Assembly (NCBI RefSeq): GCF_000218785.1
Contig: NZ_AFPO01000002.1
Coordinates: 62,001-126,000, forward strand
Origin: Idiomarina sp. A28L
GTDB taxonomy: Bacteria; Pseudomonadota; Gammaproteobacteria; Enterobacterales; Alteromonadaceae
Reading direction: 5' to 3'
DNA: 64,000 nucleotides
Under the pieces are notes generated by a model. It was not told where the DNA came from and searched no databases. It was given only the letters and a program-made list of their open reading frames with translations. Shown here piece by piece: positions 46,404 through 57,645 of the stretch (positions are counted from its first letter, which is position 1; each line of letters starts with the position of its first letter). The position numbers were made by a program, and so were the translations under genes.

Positions 46404-47687
46404 ATGGAAACTATTTGGCAGCAACGACGTTCGGGAGCAGCACCTGCTCGCCCCGGTGATTTACGAAACCCCTGGCAGCGAGATCGAGCGCGAATTCTTC
46501 ACTCAGCTGCATTCCGCCGTTTGCAATCGAAAACACAAATCATGAATATCGGCGAGAATGATTTTTACCGCACTCGCCTCACTCACTCTCTTGAAGCTTC
46601 GCAAATTGGTTCATCATTAATAAACCAGCTCGCGCATGCAGGTTCCGATTCAGTGCGTGCTCTTTTGCCTGATGAGAACCTAATGGAAGCTTTGTGCTTA
46701 GCCCATGATATTGGCCACCCACCATTTGGCCATGGCGGCGAAACCGCTCTTAATTACAAAATGCTAGGTTCTGGCGGTTTTGAAGGGAACGGCCAAACAT
46801 TCCGTATAGTGGGCCGGCTTGAAGCCTACCATCAAGATCACGGCATGGATCTTACCCGCCGCACTTTACTCGGATTATTAAAGTATCCGGTACTTACTCC
46901 GGATTCTCCAAGGCCAACGGAAGAACACCCAAAGAGCCTATCTCAGTGGAAGCCCACTAAAGCCGTATTTACCGCAGATGCCGATTTACTTGATTGGGTT
47001 TTAGAACCCTTGAGCAAAGATGACCGCGAAATATTCCAAGCCGTGAATGTTCTGGATAAAGCCCCGTGGCAACGTTCAAAGCACAAATCTTTTGATGCCT
47101 CATTGATGGAGCTAGCCGACGATATAGCATATGGCGTCCATGATTTAGAAGATGCAGTAGTAACCGGGAATTTGAACCGCCAGCAGTGGGATGCACATAT
47201 TCCAGCAGTACTGCAAAATCTTAACTCAGATTTGCGTGCATTAATGCAACAATTAGAACATGAGTTATTTTCCGATACCCACCATCAGCGAAAAAACGCG
47301 ATTGGTGCGATGGTAAATATTTTCGTTACGGCAGTAAGAGTAAGAGAAGTATTGCCCGATGCGGAAGAAGCTTTGGTAAAAATGAATGCCATTTTGCCAG
47401 ATGATGAGCGAGTTTTACTAGATGGTTTGAAAGCTGTAGTTTTTGAGCACGTTATTAATCAGCCCGCTATTCAACAATTACGGTATCGAAGCCAGAATAT
47501 GCTGCTTAATCTTTTTTCAGCATTTCATGCAGAACCACAGCGCTTGCTTCCGCGCAATACTCGCGGTCGCTGGCTGCAAGCGTATGAGCAAGATGGGCAA
47601 GTAGCCGCTGATCGCGTTTTATGCGATTACATTGCCGGCATGACAGACGATTACGCAGAACACATGTATAAGCGTTTATTTATTTAA
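46404..47687 (+). CDS. dgt: Deoxyguanosinetriphosphate triphosphohydrolase-like protein
   Basis: A 427-residue HD-domain dNTP triphosphohydrolase. I start at the ATG at 46404; an upstream TTG in frame is possible. Motifs are RDRARILHSAAFRRLQSKTQ, the first metal-site segment TRLTHSLEASQIG, and CLAHDIGHPPFGHGGETALN with the HD pair, then ADDIAYGVHDLEDAV carrying a later aspartate. Such enzymes convert dNTPs to deoxynucleosides and tripolyphosphate; some lower dNTP pools during phage infection. It belongs to the shorter family branch, and which dNTPs it prefers cannot be told. Confidence 0.93.
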   Translation: METIWQQRRSGAAPARPGDLRNPWQRDRARILHSAAFRRLQSKTQIMNIGENDFYRTRLTHSLEASQIGSSLINQLAHAGSDSVRALLPDENLMEALCLAHDIGHPPFGHGGETALNYKMLGSGGFEGNGQTFRIVGRLEAYHQDHGMDLTRRTLLGLLKYPVLTPDSPRPTEEHPKSLSQWKPTKAVFTADADLLDWVLEPLSKDDREIFQAVNVLDKAPWQRSKHKSFDASLMELADDIAYGVHDLEDAVVTGNLNRQQWDAHIPAVLQNLNSDLRALMQQLEHELFSDTHHQRKNAIGAMVNIFVTAVRVREVLPDAEEALVKMNAILPDDERVLLDGLKAVVFEHVINQPAIQQLRYRSQNMLLNLFSAFHAEPQRLLPRNTRGRWLQAYEQDGQVAADRVLCDYIAGMTDDYAEHMYKRLFI

Positions 47688-47702
47688 TCAAACCTCACAA
47701 AC

Positions 47703-47750
47703 AAAAAATCGCGCTTTCAATCTGATTACAACTTCAAATTGAAAGCGCGA
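47703..47750 (-). terminator. Terminator of the DUF305/LVIVD gene
   Basis: Perfect 13-bp arms (47709-47721 and 47738-47750; TCGCGCTTTCAAT and complement) with a 16-base loop. On the minus strand the stem is followed by six T residues, 28 bp after that gene stop; the plus strand has no T run. Confidence 0.8.
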
Positions 47751-47777
47751 GATCATCTAAAACCATACTGCAACTAA

Positions 47778-50252
47778 TTATCGTAAACGTGCAGCAACAC
47801 CATCTAACGTTTTGCTAAGTTCACTCATACGCTGCCGATCAAGGCCTTCGTGTTTACGAGCCGCTTCGCTGAAATCGCTAGCCAAGCCACTCAAGCTTCT
47901 CGCAAGGCGACGATTTTTAGTACCAGAATCAAGAGCTTGTTCAGCCCGCTCCAATAAACTGTTCATCTGTGTTATCTGGTCGCTGCTTAACTTGTTATCA
48001 CGTTCGAGCTGGTCCTGAAAAGCACGGGCGACAACAGGATCTGTTGGCCAGCTTAAAAAAGATTGAAGCTGAGGGTTAAACGCTTCACCTTTATCCACCA
48101 GCATAGCTGCTGCCAATTCATTTTCGCTTAAATATTCGCTTGGCAGTAACGAGAGCACATCAAGGCCGCGCACGATTTCAGTGCCATAAACAGCGCCACG
48201 ATACCAATAAGCAGACCAGTAGCCACCGGTAACTAGCGCTTTTTCGTCAATTGGCCCACGATCAAAGTAAGCGATTTCCATCGGGTTGCTTGAATCGGTA
48301 AAATCAAACACAGAAATACCACCCTGATACCAAGCTTGCACCATAATATCGCGCCCTGGCACTGGCAGTAACGAACCGTTATGCGCTACACAGTTCTCAG
48401 TTTCAGTTTGCGGCGCAGGCATTTTGTAATAGCTTTGGAACACTAGCTTCTGATCAACAATATCGTAAATCGCATTCGCACCCCAAGTTAGCGGATCTGA
48501 AGCTTTACAACGTGGCCGCGTACCGCCACCCCATTCATCAGTGAAAATCACTTTGCTACCATCATTGCTAAAGGTAGCTGAATGCCAATATGCAAAGCCA
48601 GGATCAACAACAGCATCGATACGTACAGGATTTACTGGATCTGAAATATCAAAAAGGATCCCGTTTCCTGAACAAGCGCCAGCCGCAATGTTGGCTTCGG
48701 GATACACTGTAATATCATGGCAGTGGTTTGTTTCACTCGTAGTTTGCGTGCCTGGGCCGTGATCTCCACGTTCCCAAAGGCCTGCAAGATTTCCACTTTC
48801 TGGGTCTGCGAATACAGCAGGGCTGTGAATAATCCGTGAATCTTGCGGGCTATCAACCGGAATTTCAATTACATCAATACGGAAAAGCGCCGTACGCTCA
48901 TCTCGATAAGGGTTTTCATTCAAGCAACCTTCGAGTTCCTCGCCCTCACGCACAAAGCTGGTAGCCGAGTTGTAAACAATAAGGCGATTCTCTTCATCGG
49001 GCCCCGAAACCACAGTATGCGTATGTGAACCACGGCAAGTTTGCACCGCGCCTACTTGCATAGGCATCGCTAAATCGCTGATATCAAAAATACGCAAACC
49101 ACGGAACCGCTCCTCACTAACCGTTCCTGCTACACCGGTTAAACCACAATCAAGCCGGCCTTGGCCTTGCTCTACCGACATAATGAGCAAATCGCCCACA
49201 ACCGACACATCACCTTGCCCACCAGGGCAAACAACAGCACTAATTAATTCTGGCTGCCCTTGCTTGGCGATATCGTATATTTTGAAGCCATGATAGCTTC
49301 CTACCACTAGCGTGTTACCCGAAAAGGCCATATCAGTATTGGCAAAATCAAGCAGCCCTGGGCGGTTTGTTGATGCTTCGCTGTTACCTTCAGCTTCGGC
49401 ATCAGTGCTTTCGCCATCTGCAGCTTCTTTTGCAAGCTCGCGCAAGCGGCTTTCAGGTAATCCTGCAGGGTTATCAATATCAAAGAAACCCGCAGGTTTT
49501 GGTAAGGCTGCCAACAATTCCATATTCCAGATTGCTTCCTCAGCATCACGGAAGCCAGCGGCAAGGCCCGCACGAGGATCGGGTGAATAGCCCGCTAACA
49601 TCACTAACATTCGCTCGATTTCGGCTTTCTGGTCGTTATTGATGTCATTTACAAACTCAAACATTTCCGGCACTTGTGCTGAACCCCGTTGCCGGAGCAG
49701 ATCGTTAACCATGCTTAATGCACCCTCGTGGTGCTTAATCATGAATTCAAGAAACATGCGATCAAAATCAGGGCCACTTGCGGCTTCTAGCTCTGCCATT
49801 TGCTCAGGCGTCGCCATACCCTTCATGTTTTGATGATTGTGATGGCCGTGATGCCCCTCGTGTTCGCCACCTCGCCAATCAGTGCTTGGTACATCTTCAC
49901 CCCGTTCCTGCAACCATTGCTGCATAAACTCAATCTCATCCTTTTGAGTTCGCTCGATACGGTCTGCAAGTTCAATCATTTCATTGCTGCTAGTGCGCTG
50001 CGCCAGCAATACTGTCATATCTAACGCTTGCTGATGGTGCGGCAGCATGCCCTGCATAAATTTAACATCAGCATCTGAGTAGCGAGCACTTACTAGTTGT
50101 ATAGCTTCATCAGAACTAATTTGACGGCTAGGCTGACCTGGCGCTCCGGGCTGAATTATTGGAACATCAGCGAGCGCAACAGAAAAACAAGACGCTGCAG
50201 CAATAGCAATTAGCAGCGGTGACGGGCGGAGAAGACGGCGGGCTTGAGACAT
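47778..50252 (-). CDS. DUF305 and LVIVD beta-propeller fusion, exported
   Basis: An 824-residue secreted or periplasmic protein. I start at the ATG at 50252, which gives a signal peptide ending near residue 28 (SVALA-DVPII). Residues about 45-195 are a DUF305 domain with two copies of the M-x-x-H-H-x-x-A-L-x-M pattern (His72-73 and His174-175), joined by a histidine-rich linker (131-140). About 275-720 is a beta-propeller of LVIVD-like blades (FKIYDIAKQGQPELIS, LRIFDISDLAMPMQVG, ISVFDFTDSSNPMEIAYF). A helical tail ends the protein. DUF305 proteins in cyanobacteria bind copper; metal binding here is inferred. The role of the propeller is unknown. Confidence 0.88.
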   Translation of the reverse strand: MSQARRLLRPSPLLIAIAAASCFSVALADVPIIQPGAPGQPSRQISSDEAIQLVSARYSDADVKFMQGMLPHHQQALDMTVLLAQRTSSNEMIELADRIERTQKDEIEFMQQWLQERGEDVPSTDWRGGEHEGHHGHHNHQNMKGMATPEQMAELEAASGPDFDRMFLEFMIKHHEGALSMVNDLLRQRGSAQVPEMFEFVNDINNDQKAEIERMLVMLAGYSPDPRAGLAAGFRDAEEAIWNMELLAALPKPAGFFDIDNPAGLPESRLRELAKEAADGESTDAEAEGNSEASTNRPGLLDFANTDMAFSGNTLVVGSYHGFKIYDIAKQGQPELISAVVCPGGQGDVSVVGDLLIMSVEQGQGRLDCGLTGVAGTVSEERFRGLRIFDISDLAMPMQVGAVQTCRGSHTHTVVSGPDEENRLIVYNSATSFVREGEELEGCLNENPYRDERTALFRIDVIEIPVDSPQDSRIIHSPAVFADPESGNLAGLWERGDHGPGTQTTSETNHCHDITVYPEANIAAGACSGNGILFDISDPVNPVRIDAVVDPGFAYWHSATFSNDGSKVIFTDEWGGGTRPRCKASDPLTWGANAIYDIVDQKLVFQSYYKMPAPQTETENCVAHNGSLLPVPGRDIMVQAWYQGGISVFDFTDSSNPMEIAYFDRGPIDEKALVTGGYWSAYWYRGAVYGTEIVRGLDVLSLLPSEYLSENELAAAMLVDKGEAFNPQLQSFLSWPTDPVVARAFQDQLERDNKLSSDQITQMNSLLERAEQALDSGTKNRRLARSLSGLASDFSEAARKHEGLDRQRMSELSKTLDGVAARLR

Positions 50253-50497
50253 AACACTCTGTTCCTTTGTGTAAAAGCAAATAACCAATATACAGGTTAC
50301 AAGTTCTACCACCAGAAAGCTTGCGTTAAAGCGCTAAAAGTTCAGGACGAACTCATTTATAAAACATGCAAGTAGCGGCTAAATTCTGAACAGTATCTTT
50401 ACAGATCTTGCTCAGAATTCAGCCCATAAAACACGTTAACGTTAACTCGTACCAATAGTTATGAGAACAAATAAAGAGAGAATATAATCATGACAGA

Positions 50498-51184
50498 TTA
50501 AAACAAAGCCACTTCTTCAGCGGTTAGTTCACGAAATTCACCCGATTTTAAATCACCCAAAGCGAGTTCGCCGATTTGCTCACGATGTAAGGTTTCAACT
50601 TTATTACCAATAGCAGCAAACATTCTGCGCACTTGGTGATAACGCCCTTCTGATACGGTAACTAAAGCTTCGCGCTCAGAAATAATCTCTAGCTCTGCAG
50701 GCTCAGTTAACTTTGGTTCATCGTGTAATTTCAAGCCACGTTTAAAAGATTCAATGTTCTTTTCTTCTAACGGATCGGCCACTACAGCTCGATATACTTT
50801 TTTACAGCCATGTTTGGGCGAGGTAATGCGGTGTGTCCATTTACCATCATTGGTTATTAACAGCAGCCCCGAGGTATCTAAATCAAGCCTGCCCACAGTA
50901 TGGAATTTATCTGGGTTGGGTAAATCTAAATAAGAAAACACTGTCATGTGGTGCGGATCATCGTTGGCACAAATACAGCCAACTGGCTTATGGAACATCA
51001 AATAGGTGGGGCCTAGAAGCTGTAAATGCACACCATTAAAACGCACTTCAGCACCTTCTGGAACATGGTTAGCGCCTTTCTTTTCAACCTCGCCAGCTAC
51101 GGTAACTTCGCCACGATGTAATGTGCGGGTTGCTTCTTTTCGGCTCATGCCTGTTGTTTCTGATAAAAATCGATCTAATCGCAT
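50498..51184 (-). CDS. rsuA: 16S rRNA pseudouridine-516 synthase
   Basis: RsuA makes pseudouridine at position 516 of 16S rRNA. The 228-residue protein has an N-terminal S4 RNA-binding domain (MRLDRFLSETTGMSRKEATR, then VTVAGEVEKKGA) and the catalytic domain with YLMFHKPVGCICAND, the active aspartate in HTVGRLDLDTSGLLL, and EGRYHQVRRMFAAIGNKVETLHR. The relative RluE/RluF groups share these motifs, but length and order fit RsuA best. The 245 bp between it and the DUF305 gene hold no gene. Confidence 0.92.
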   Translation of the reverse strand: MRLDRFLSETTGMSRKEATRTLHRGEVTVAGEVEKKGANHVPEGAEVRFNGVHLQLLGPTYLMFHKPVGCICANDDPHHMTVFSYLDLPNPDKFHTVGRLDLDTSGLLLITNDGKWTHRITSPKHGCKKVYRAVVADPLEEKNIESFKRGLKLHDEPKLTEPAELEIISEREALVTVSEGRYHQVRRMFAAIGNKVETLHREQIGELALGDLKSGEFRELTAEEVALF

Positions 51185-51286
51185 AGCTTTACAAACCAGT
51201 TTAGGTATTTCCGCGTATTCTACACTACCGTGATAGTAGATGTGATCTCTTCTCGCACAGCATATTCATTAAATGGAGTTTTATCG

Positions 51287-52864
51287 ATGGCGCTTTGGTT
51301 AAACCTAAAGGATATCCCGAGCAATAAGCTGCAAGGCTTTCGCGAAATACGTTTAATTCTTGGCGATCAACTCAACGCCAAGCACTCTTGGTTCCAGAAC
51401 AATGATAACGTACTTTACGTTATTCTTGAGATGCAGCAAGAAACCAATTATGTGCGCCACCACAAACAAAAAGTACTCGCCTTTTTTGCCGCTATGCGTG
51501 CGTTTTCCAAAGCTTTGGCAAGCCGAGCTGATGTTCTATACTGGCAACTTGATAATGCCGAAAACCTGCATTCGCTCACCGATAATCTTAACTTTATTTT
51601 TAAGCACACCGAAGTACAAAAGTTCAGCTATCAGGAGCCTGATGAATATCGCTTAATGAAGCAGCTAGAAACCTTTGAGGTACCGGAAAACATTGCCATT
51701 GAATGTTGCTCAACCGAGCATTTTTTGATTTCTCGGCAACAGGTAAATGATTACTTACCATCCAGCAAAGCGCCACTGATGGAAACGTTTTATCGCCGTG
51801 TGCGCAAAGAAACTGGCTACTTAATGGAGGGTGATAAACCCACTGGCGGGAAGTGGAATTACGATCACGATAACCGCAATAAGTTACCTGATAAAGTTTC
51901 TGTGCCAGAGCCTATGTATTTCGATAATGATGCTACCGAAATCGATACTATGCTGCAAAACGCTGATATCAAAACAATGGGTTCTGCTGTGCCTGAGAAG
52001 CTTGATTGGCCGGTTAATCGGCAACAATCGTTGCAGCTATTAGAAGCCTTTATGAAAGAGCGCCTACCCTATTTTGGCCAATATCAAGATGCCATGAGCC
52101 GGCGCTGCTATCTGCTTTTCCATTCGCGCCTTTCATTTAGTTTAAATACTAAAATGCTCAGCCCAAAAGAGGTAGTGGAGGCTGCGTTAGCGGCTTATGA
52201 AGAAAACCCCACGCTGATTTCACTAGCACAAGTTGAAGGTTTTATCCGGCAAATTATTGGTTGGCGTGAGTTTGTGCGCCTGATTTATTGGCGAGAAATG
52301 CCAAGCTATAAAACACTGAACCACTTTCAACACGAAAACCCGCTACCGGAATTCTATTGGAATGCCGATACGAAAATGAACTGCGTGAAACATGCGGTAG
52401 AGCAATCACTCGAAACCGCTTACGCCCATCATATTCAGCGTTTAATGATCACTGGTAATTTCGGTTTATTGGCCGGTGTTCACCCCGATGCTATGGACGA
52501 ATGGTATCTCGGTATCTACATCGATGCTATTGAGTGGGTAGAGCTTCCTAACACACGTGGCATGAGCCAATTTGCTGATGGCGGCCTACTTGCAACAAAG
52601 CCTTATATTTCTTCAGGTAACTACATCAACAAAATGAGTAGTTACTGCAAAGATTGCTACTACAAGGTATCGGCAAAAACCGGCCCACGTAGCTGCCCAT
52701 TCAACAGTTTGTATTGGCATTTTTTGGATAAGCACAGGGGTAAATTAGCGAACAACCCACGCATGGGCATGATGTATCGACAATGGGAGAAACAAGATAC
52801 TGCTGCGCAAGAAGCTATTTTAGCCCAAGCTAAGCATTATCTAGCCAATATTGATTCACTGTAA
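51287..52864 (+). CDS. FeS-containing cryptochrome/photolyase-related protein
   Basis: A 525-residue protein of the PhrB/CryB-type group, some of which repair (6-4) photoproducts. The start is the ATG at 51287 with GGAG 8 bp upstream. It opens FREIRLILGDQLNAKHSWF, the DPRP-type motif. Cysteines C366, C454, C457 and C470 have the spacing of the [4Fe-4S] ligands of PhrB, and GRLS-type FAD-binding residues occur in FHSRLSFSLNTKMLSP. RQIIGWREFVR and FGLLAGVHPDAMDEWYLGIYIDAIEWVELPNT complete the match. FAD plus an FeS cluster is expected; whether it repairs DNA or senses light is open. A lipocalin gene follows 94 bp downstream. Confidence 0.92.
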   Translation: MALWLNLKDIPSNKLQGFREIRLILGDQLNAKHSWFQNNDNVLYVILEMQQETNYVRHHKQKVLAFFAAMRAFSKALASRADVLYWQLDNAENLHSLTDNLNFIFKHTEVQKFSYQEPDEYRLMKQLETFEVPENIAIECCSTEHFLISRQQVNDYLPSSKAPLMETFYRRVRKETGYLMEGDKPTGGKWNYDHDNRNKLPDKVSVPEPMYFDNDATEIDTMLQNADIKTMGSAVPEKLDWPVNRQQSLQLLEAFMKERLPYFGQYQDAMSRRCYLLFHSRLSFSLNTKMLSPKEVVEAALAAYEENPTLISLAQVEGFIRQIIGWREFVRLIYWREMPSYKTLNHFQHENPLPEFYWNADTKMNCVKHAVEQSLETAYAHHIQRLMITGNFGLLAGVHPDAMDEWYLGIYIDAIEWVELPNTRGMSQFADGGLLATKPYISSGNYINKMSSYCKDCYYKVSAKTGPRSCPFNSLYWHFLDKHRGKLANNPRMGMMYRQWEKQDTAAQEAILAQAKHYLANIDSL

Positions 52865-52958
52865 CGGCTTGGCTTATCGGTAATTAAACAGCGCTAGACA
52901 TTCACTGATAAAAGTTAGATGCTGAATGTCTTGAATGGATACTCTTAAGGGCTCGCGC

Positions 52959-53498
52959 ATGAAAAAGCTTCTATTGTTAATAATCGTAATTGTTGCCGCT
53001 GGTTGGGCTTATGTTTACTATTCTAGCCAACCCGATCCTGCCGTTAAACCAATAGAAAACCTCGACCCTGAACGCTACATGGGTACCTGGTATTCAATTT
53101 TGCGCCTCCCCCATCGCTTTGAAAAGGATTTAGACAACGTTACCGCTGAATATCGCCTTAATGAAGATGGAACTATTCACGTAACCAATAAAGGCTACAA
53201 TCGTTCTAGCGGAGAATGGAAAACAGCTACAGCTACGGCAAAGCCGGTGCCGGGTATGAACGCAGGTTTTCGAGTTACCTTTTTCTGGCCGTTCAATGGC
53301 GGTTATTACGTGGCAGAATTGGGGAGTAATTACGAGTACGCGGTAGTAGTGAGTGATAGCAAAGATTATTTCTGGCTGTTATCGCGCTCGCCGCGCCCAA
53401 GCCAAGGCTTAATTGATGAAGTAACCGCACGCGCCTATGCGTGGGGCTACGACATCGACCAATTTTATCGCGTAAAACATGGCCCGGTTGATGAATAA
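52959..53498 (+). CDS. Lipocalin (Blc-like) family protein
   Basis: A 179-residue lipocalin, started at the ATG at 52959 with AAGGG 8 bp upstream. A hydrophobic anchor (MKKLLLLIIVIVAAGWAYVYY) begins the protein. No lipobox cysteine is seen, so unlike E. coli Blc it is probably an inner-membrane-anchored or cleaved protein, not a lipoprotein. The signature RYMGTWYSILRLPHRFEKDL with G-x-W is at about 39-58, and DYFWLLSRSPRP near 140. Lipocalins carry lipids or other hydrophobic ligands. Bacterial Blc-like genes sit beside photolyase-like genes in several marine bacteria, as here. Confidence 0.88.
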   Translation: MKKLLLLIIVIVAAGWAYVYYSSQPDPAVKPIENLDPERYMGTWYSILRLPHRFEKDLDNVTAEYRLNEDGTIHVTNKGYNRSSGEWKTATATAKPVPGMNAGFRVTFFWPFNGGYYVAELGSNYEYAVVVSDSKDYFWLLSRSPRPSQGLIDEVTARAYAWGYDIDQFYRVKHGPVDE

Positions 53499-53516
53499 AA
53501 CCGAGCAAGTTCCCAG

Positions 53517-54824
53517 TTATGAATCGCCGTTGAAGTAACCTTGATTACCTCTATCGTCCATCGCTTTAGTGATACGCCGTAAACCCAGCATATAGGCGGC
53601 GGTGCGCAAATCAATATCTTCTTCCTCAGCAAGTTCAAAACAAGCATTGGCTTCATCGCCAATGCGTTTGTTCATGCGCTCTTGAACTTGTTCAGCTGTC
53701 CAGTAATCACCCGTGCGGTTCTGAATCCATTCGAAGTAGCTCACAATCACACCGCCGGTGTTTACCAACACATCAGGAAGCACTGGAATTTTGCGTTTGT
53801 TCAGAAGTTTATCAGCTTTGCTGGTTACCGGCCCGTTCGCCAGCTCTAATATCAGGCCGGCTTTCACATCATTGGCATTATCTTCGGTGATTACGTTTTC
53901 TAGCGCCGCCAACGCTAAAATATCCACATCTAAGCTGAGTAGCTCGGCATTGGTAAGCTTTTCAACATCCTTTTCATCACCCACTGATGATTCGGAATAA
54001 ATAATCCCTTTCAATTCACGGGTTTTATTCTTGTGGTGAAAAATAGCATCCACATCAAGGCCTTTGTTAGCATAAACAGCGCCCTTTGAATCAGAAACAG
54101 CCACAACACGAAAGCCCAAACGTTGAGCGGCACAAGCAAAATAATAGCCCGCATTACCGAAACCTTGCACGGCTACCGTGAGATCTTCAGGTTTCTTACC
54201 TTGCTTCTCTACCCAAATCCTTAGTACTTCCAATGCGCCCTCGCCGGTTGCAGCTACGCGCCCAACCGAGCCACCTAAACCTAGCGGCTTGCCGGTAATT
54301 ACAGCAGGCGTTTGCGCACGAGCGATATTAGAGTATTCATCAGCCATCCAACCCATAATCGTTTCATTGGTATTTACATCTGGTGCCGGAATATCTAGAT
54401 CAGGGCCAATAACATCGAACATGGCACGAATATAACCACGTGAAAGGCGCTCTAACTCCATTCTTGAGAGTTTTTTTGGGTTAACACAAACACCCCCTTT
54501 GGCGCCACCATACGGCAAATCAACCACAGCACATTTGATCGCCATCCAAAAGCTAAGAGCCGTTACTTCATCAGCGTTAACATCGGGGTGAAAACGAATG
54601 CCCCCTTTTCCTGGGCCACGTGTTAAATCGTATTGCACCCGCCAAGCTGGAAATATCTGTAAGGAGCCATCATCCATTCTTACCGGTATAGCAGCTTCAA
54701 TAACTTGCTGTGGCCGCGATAAACGGATTCGAGCATCATCAGAAACATCAAGGCGATTGTAGATATCTTCTAATCGCCCACGCGCATCGTCTAAAACTTT
54801 CGGTGCTGCTTTCGTATCTGTCAT
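53517..54824 (-). CDS. Glutamate dehydrogenase (Glu/Leu/Phe/Val dehydrogenase family)
   Basis: A 435-residue hexameric-type dehydrogenase. It has RVQYDLTRGPGKGGIRFHPDV, the catalytic-region CAVVDLPYGGAKGGVCVNPKKLS, PAPDVNTNETIMGWMADEYS, the nucleotide-binding VAVQGFGNAGYYFACAAQRLG, and ANGPVTSKADKLL. The substrate-side residues and length fit glutamate dehydrogenase of the NAD-linked type; preference for NAD or NADP is not certain. It lies 36 bp after fadH on the same strand, possibly co-transcribed. AGGAG precedes the ATG. It would complete the catabolic route from proline through glutamate to 2-oxoglutarate. Confidence 0.92.
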   Translation of the reverse strand: MTDTKAAPKVLDDARGRLEDIYNRLDVSDDARIRLSRPQQVIEAAIPVRMDDGSLQIFPAWRVQYDLTRGPGKGGIRFHPDVNADEVTALSFWMAIKCAVVDLPYGGAKGGVCVNPKKLSRMELERLSRGYIRAMFDVIGPDLDIPAPDVNTNETIMGWMADEYSNIARAQTPAVITGKPLGLGGSVGRVAATGEGALEVLRIWVEKQGKKPEDLTVAVQGFGNAGYYFACAAQRLGFRVVAVSDSKGAVYANKGLDVDAIFHHKNKTRELKGIIYSESSVGDEKDVEKLTNAELLSLDVDILALAALENVITEDNANDVKAGLILELANGPVTSKADKLLNKRKIPVLPDVLVNTGGVIVSYFEWIQNRTGDYWTAEQVQERMNKRIGDEANACFELAEEEDIDLRTAAYMLGLRRITKAMDDRGNQGYFNGDS

Positions 54825-54860
54825 TCATGCTTCTCCTTTCGCGTATTTCTATTTCAACAA

Positions 54861-57014
<2,154 letters not shown>

Positions 57015-57069
57015 TTAAGTTAACTACCCATACAAATTGTTCGCTAAACAGCAATCAAGGTTGTTGCGC

Positions 57070-57645
57070 ATGAAACACAAATCACATTGGCTCAGTTATA
57101 TCCTCGCTTTTCTTCCGGCCGTATTCGTTGCCGGCTTACTTGGCTCTGTGATTCAAACTCAGTTTAATATCCTCAGCATTAGTAGTATTGGCCCTAGCAT
57201 CACCCATAGCCAACGATTGGCAGCAACTTGGTACGATCTATTGCACTTTGCACCGTTGCTAATGATTGTAGTGGCTGTAGCATTTATCGTAGCGCTACCA
57301 GTGGCGCATATTATTGTTCGTGTGCAACGCCGACAATTTATCGCTTGGTGCGCCGTAGCTGGCGCGATTGGTTTATGGGTTGCGTTTTTAGTTGCCGATC
57401 ATTTTGCCCCTATGCCAACCCTGATCGCCGCAACACGCACCAACATTGGCACTTTTTTCATGATATTAAGCGGTTTCGTTGGTGGCGTAGTTTATGCCTG
57501 GTTAAGCCGATATTTTCGGCAACAACTAATGAAAAAAATTCGTGCCAAGCATCATGCTGCTAAATCGTCCATGAGCACACCCAAACGTGCTCCCACAACT
57601 GAACCAGTTGATACGCAAACTAATTCTAAGAGTAAGCCCGAATGA
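57070..57645 (+). CDS. Four-helix membrane protein of unknown function
   Basis: A 191-residue inner-membrane protein, started at the ATG at 57070 with AAGG 9 bp upstream. Four hydrophobic segments occur at about 10-29, 60-80, 91-110 and 124-144, with an external loop between the first two (SISSIGPSITHSQRLAATWYDLLH) and a long charged cytoplasmic tail (KKIRAKHHAAKS onward). I do not recognise a named family. Its stop overlaps the next start by ATGA, so it is translated with the sugar-dehydrogenase-like protein and may assist it or transport its substrate; that link is inferred. Confidence 0.75.
   Translation: MKHKSHWLSYILAFLPAVFVAGLLGSVIQTQFNILSISSIGPSITHSQRLAATWYDLLHFAPLLMIVVAVAFIVALPVAHIIVRVQRRQFIAWCAVAGAIGLWVAFLVADHFAPMPTLIAATRTNIGTFFMILSGFVGGVVYAWLSRYFRQQLMKKIRAKHHAAKSSMSTPKRAPTTEPVDTQTNSKSKPE

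Noticed and set aside
46404-47687. dGTPase plus WYL regulator as an anti-phage island
   Set aside because: The two genes are separated by lysR, cytochrome, yceI and GNAT genes, with no other defence gene or mobile-element sign; the dGTPase is common in ordinary chromosomes.
50382-50446. Inverted repeat AATTCTGA/TCAGAATT and the palindrome GTTAACGTTAAC between the DUF305 gene and rsuA
   Set aside because: Short, AT-rich, widely spaced and not aligned with a promoter or gene end in a way that supports an operator or terminator.
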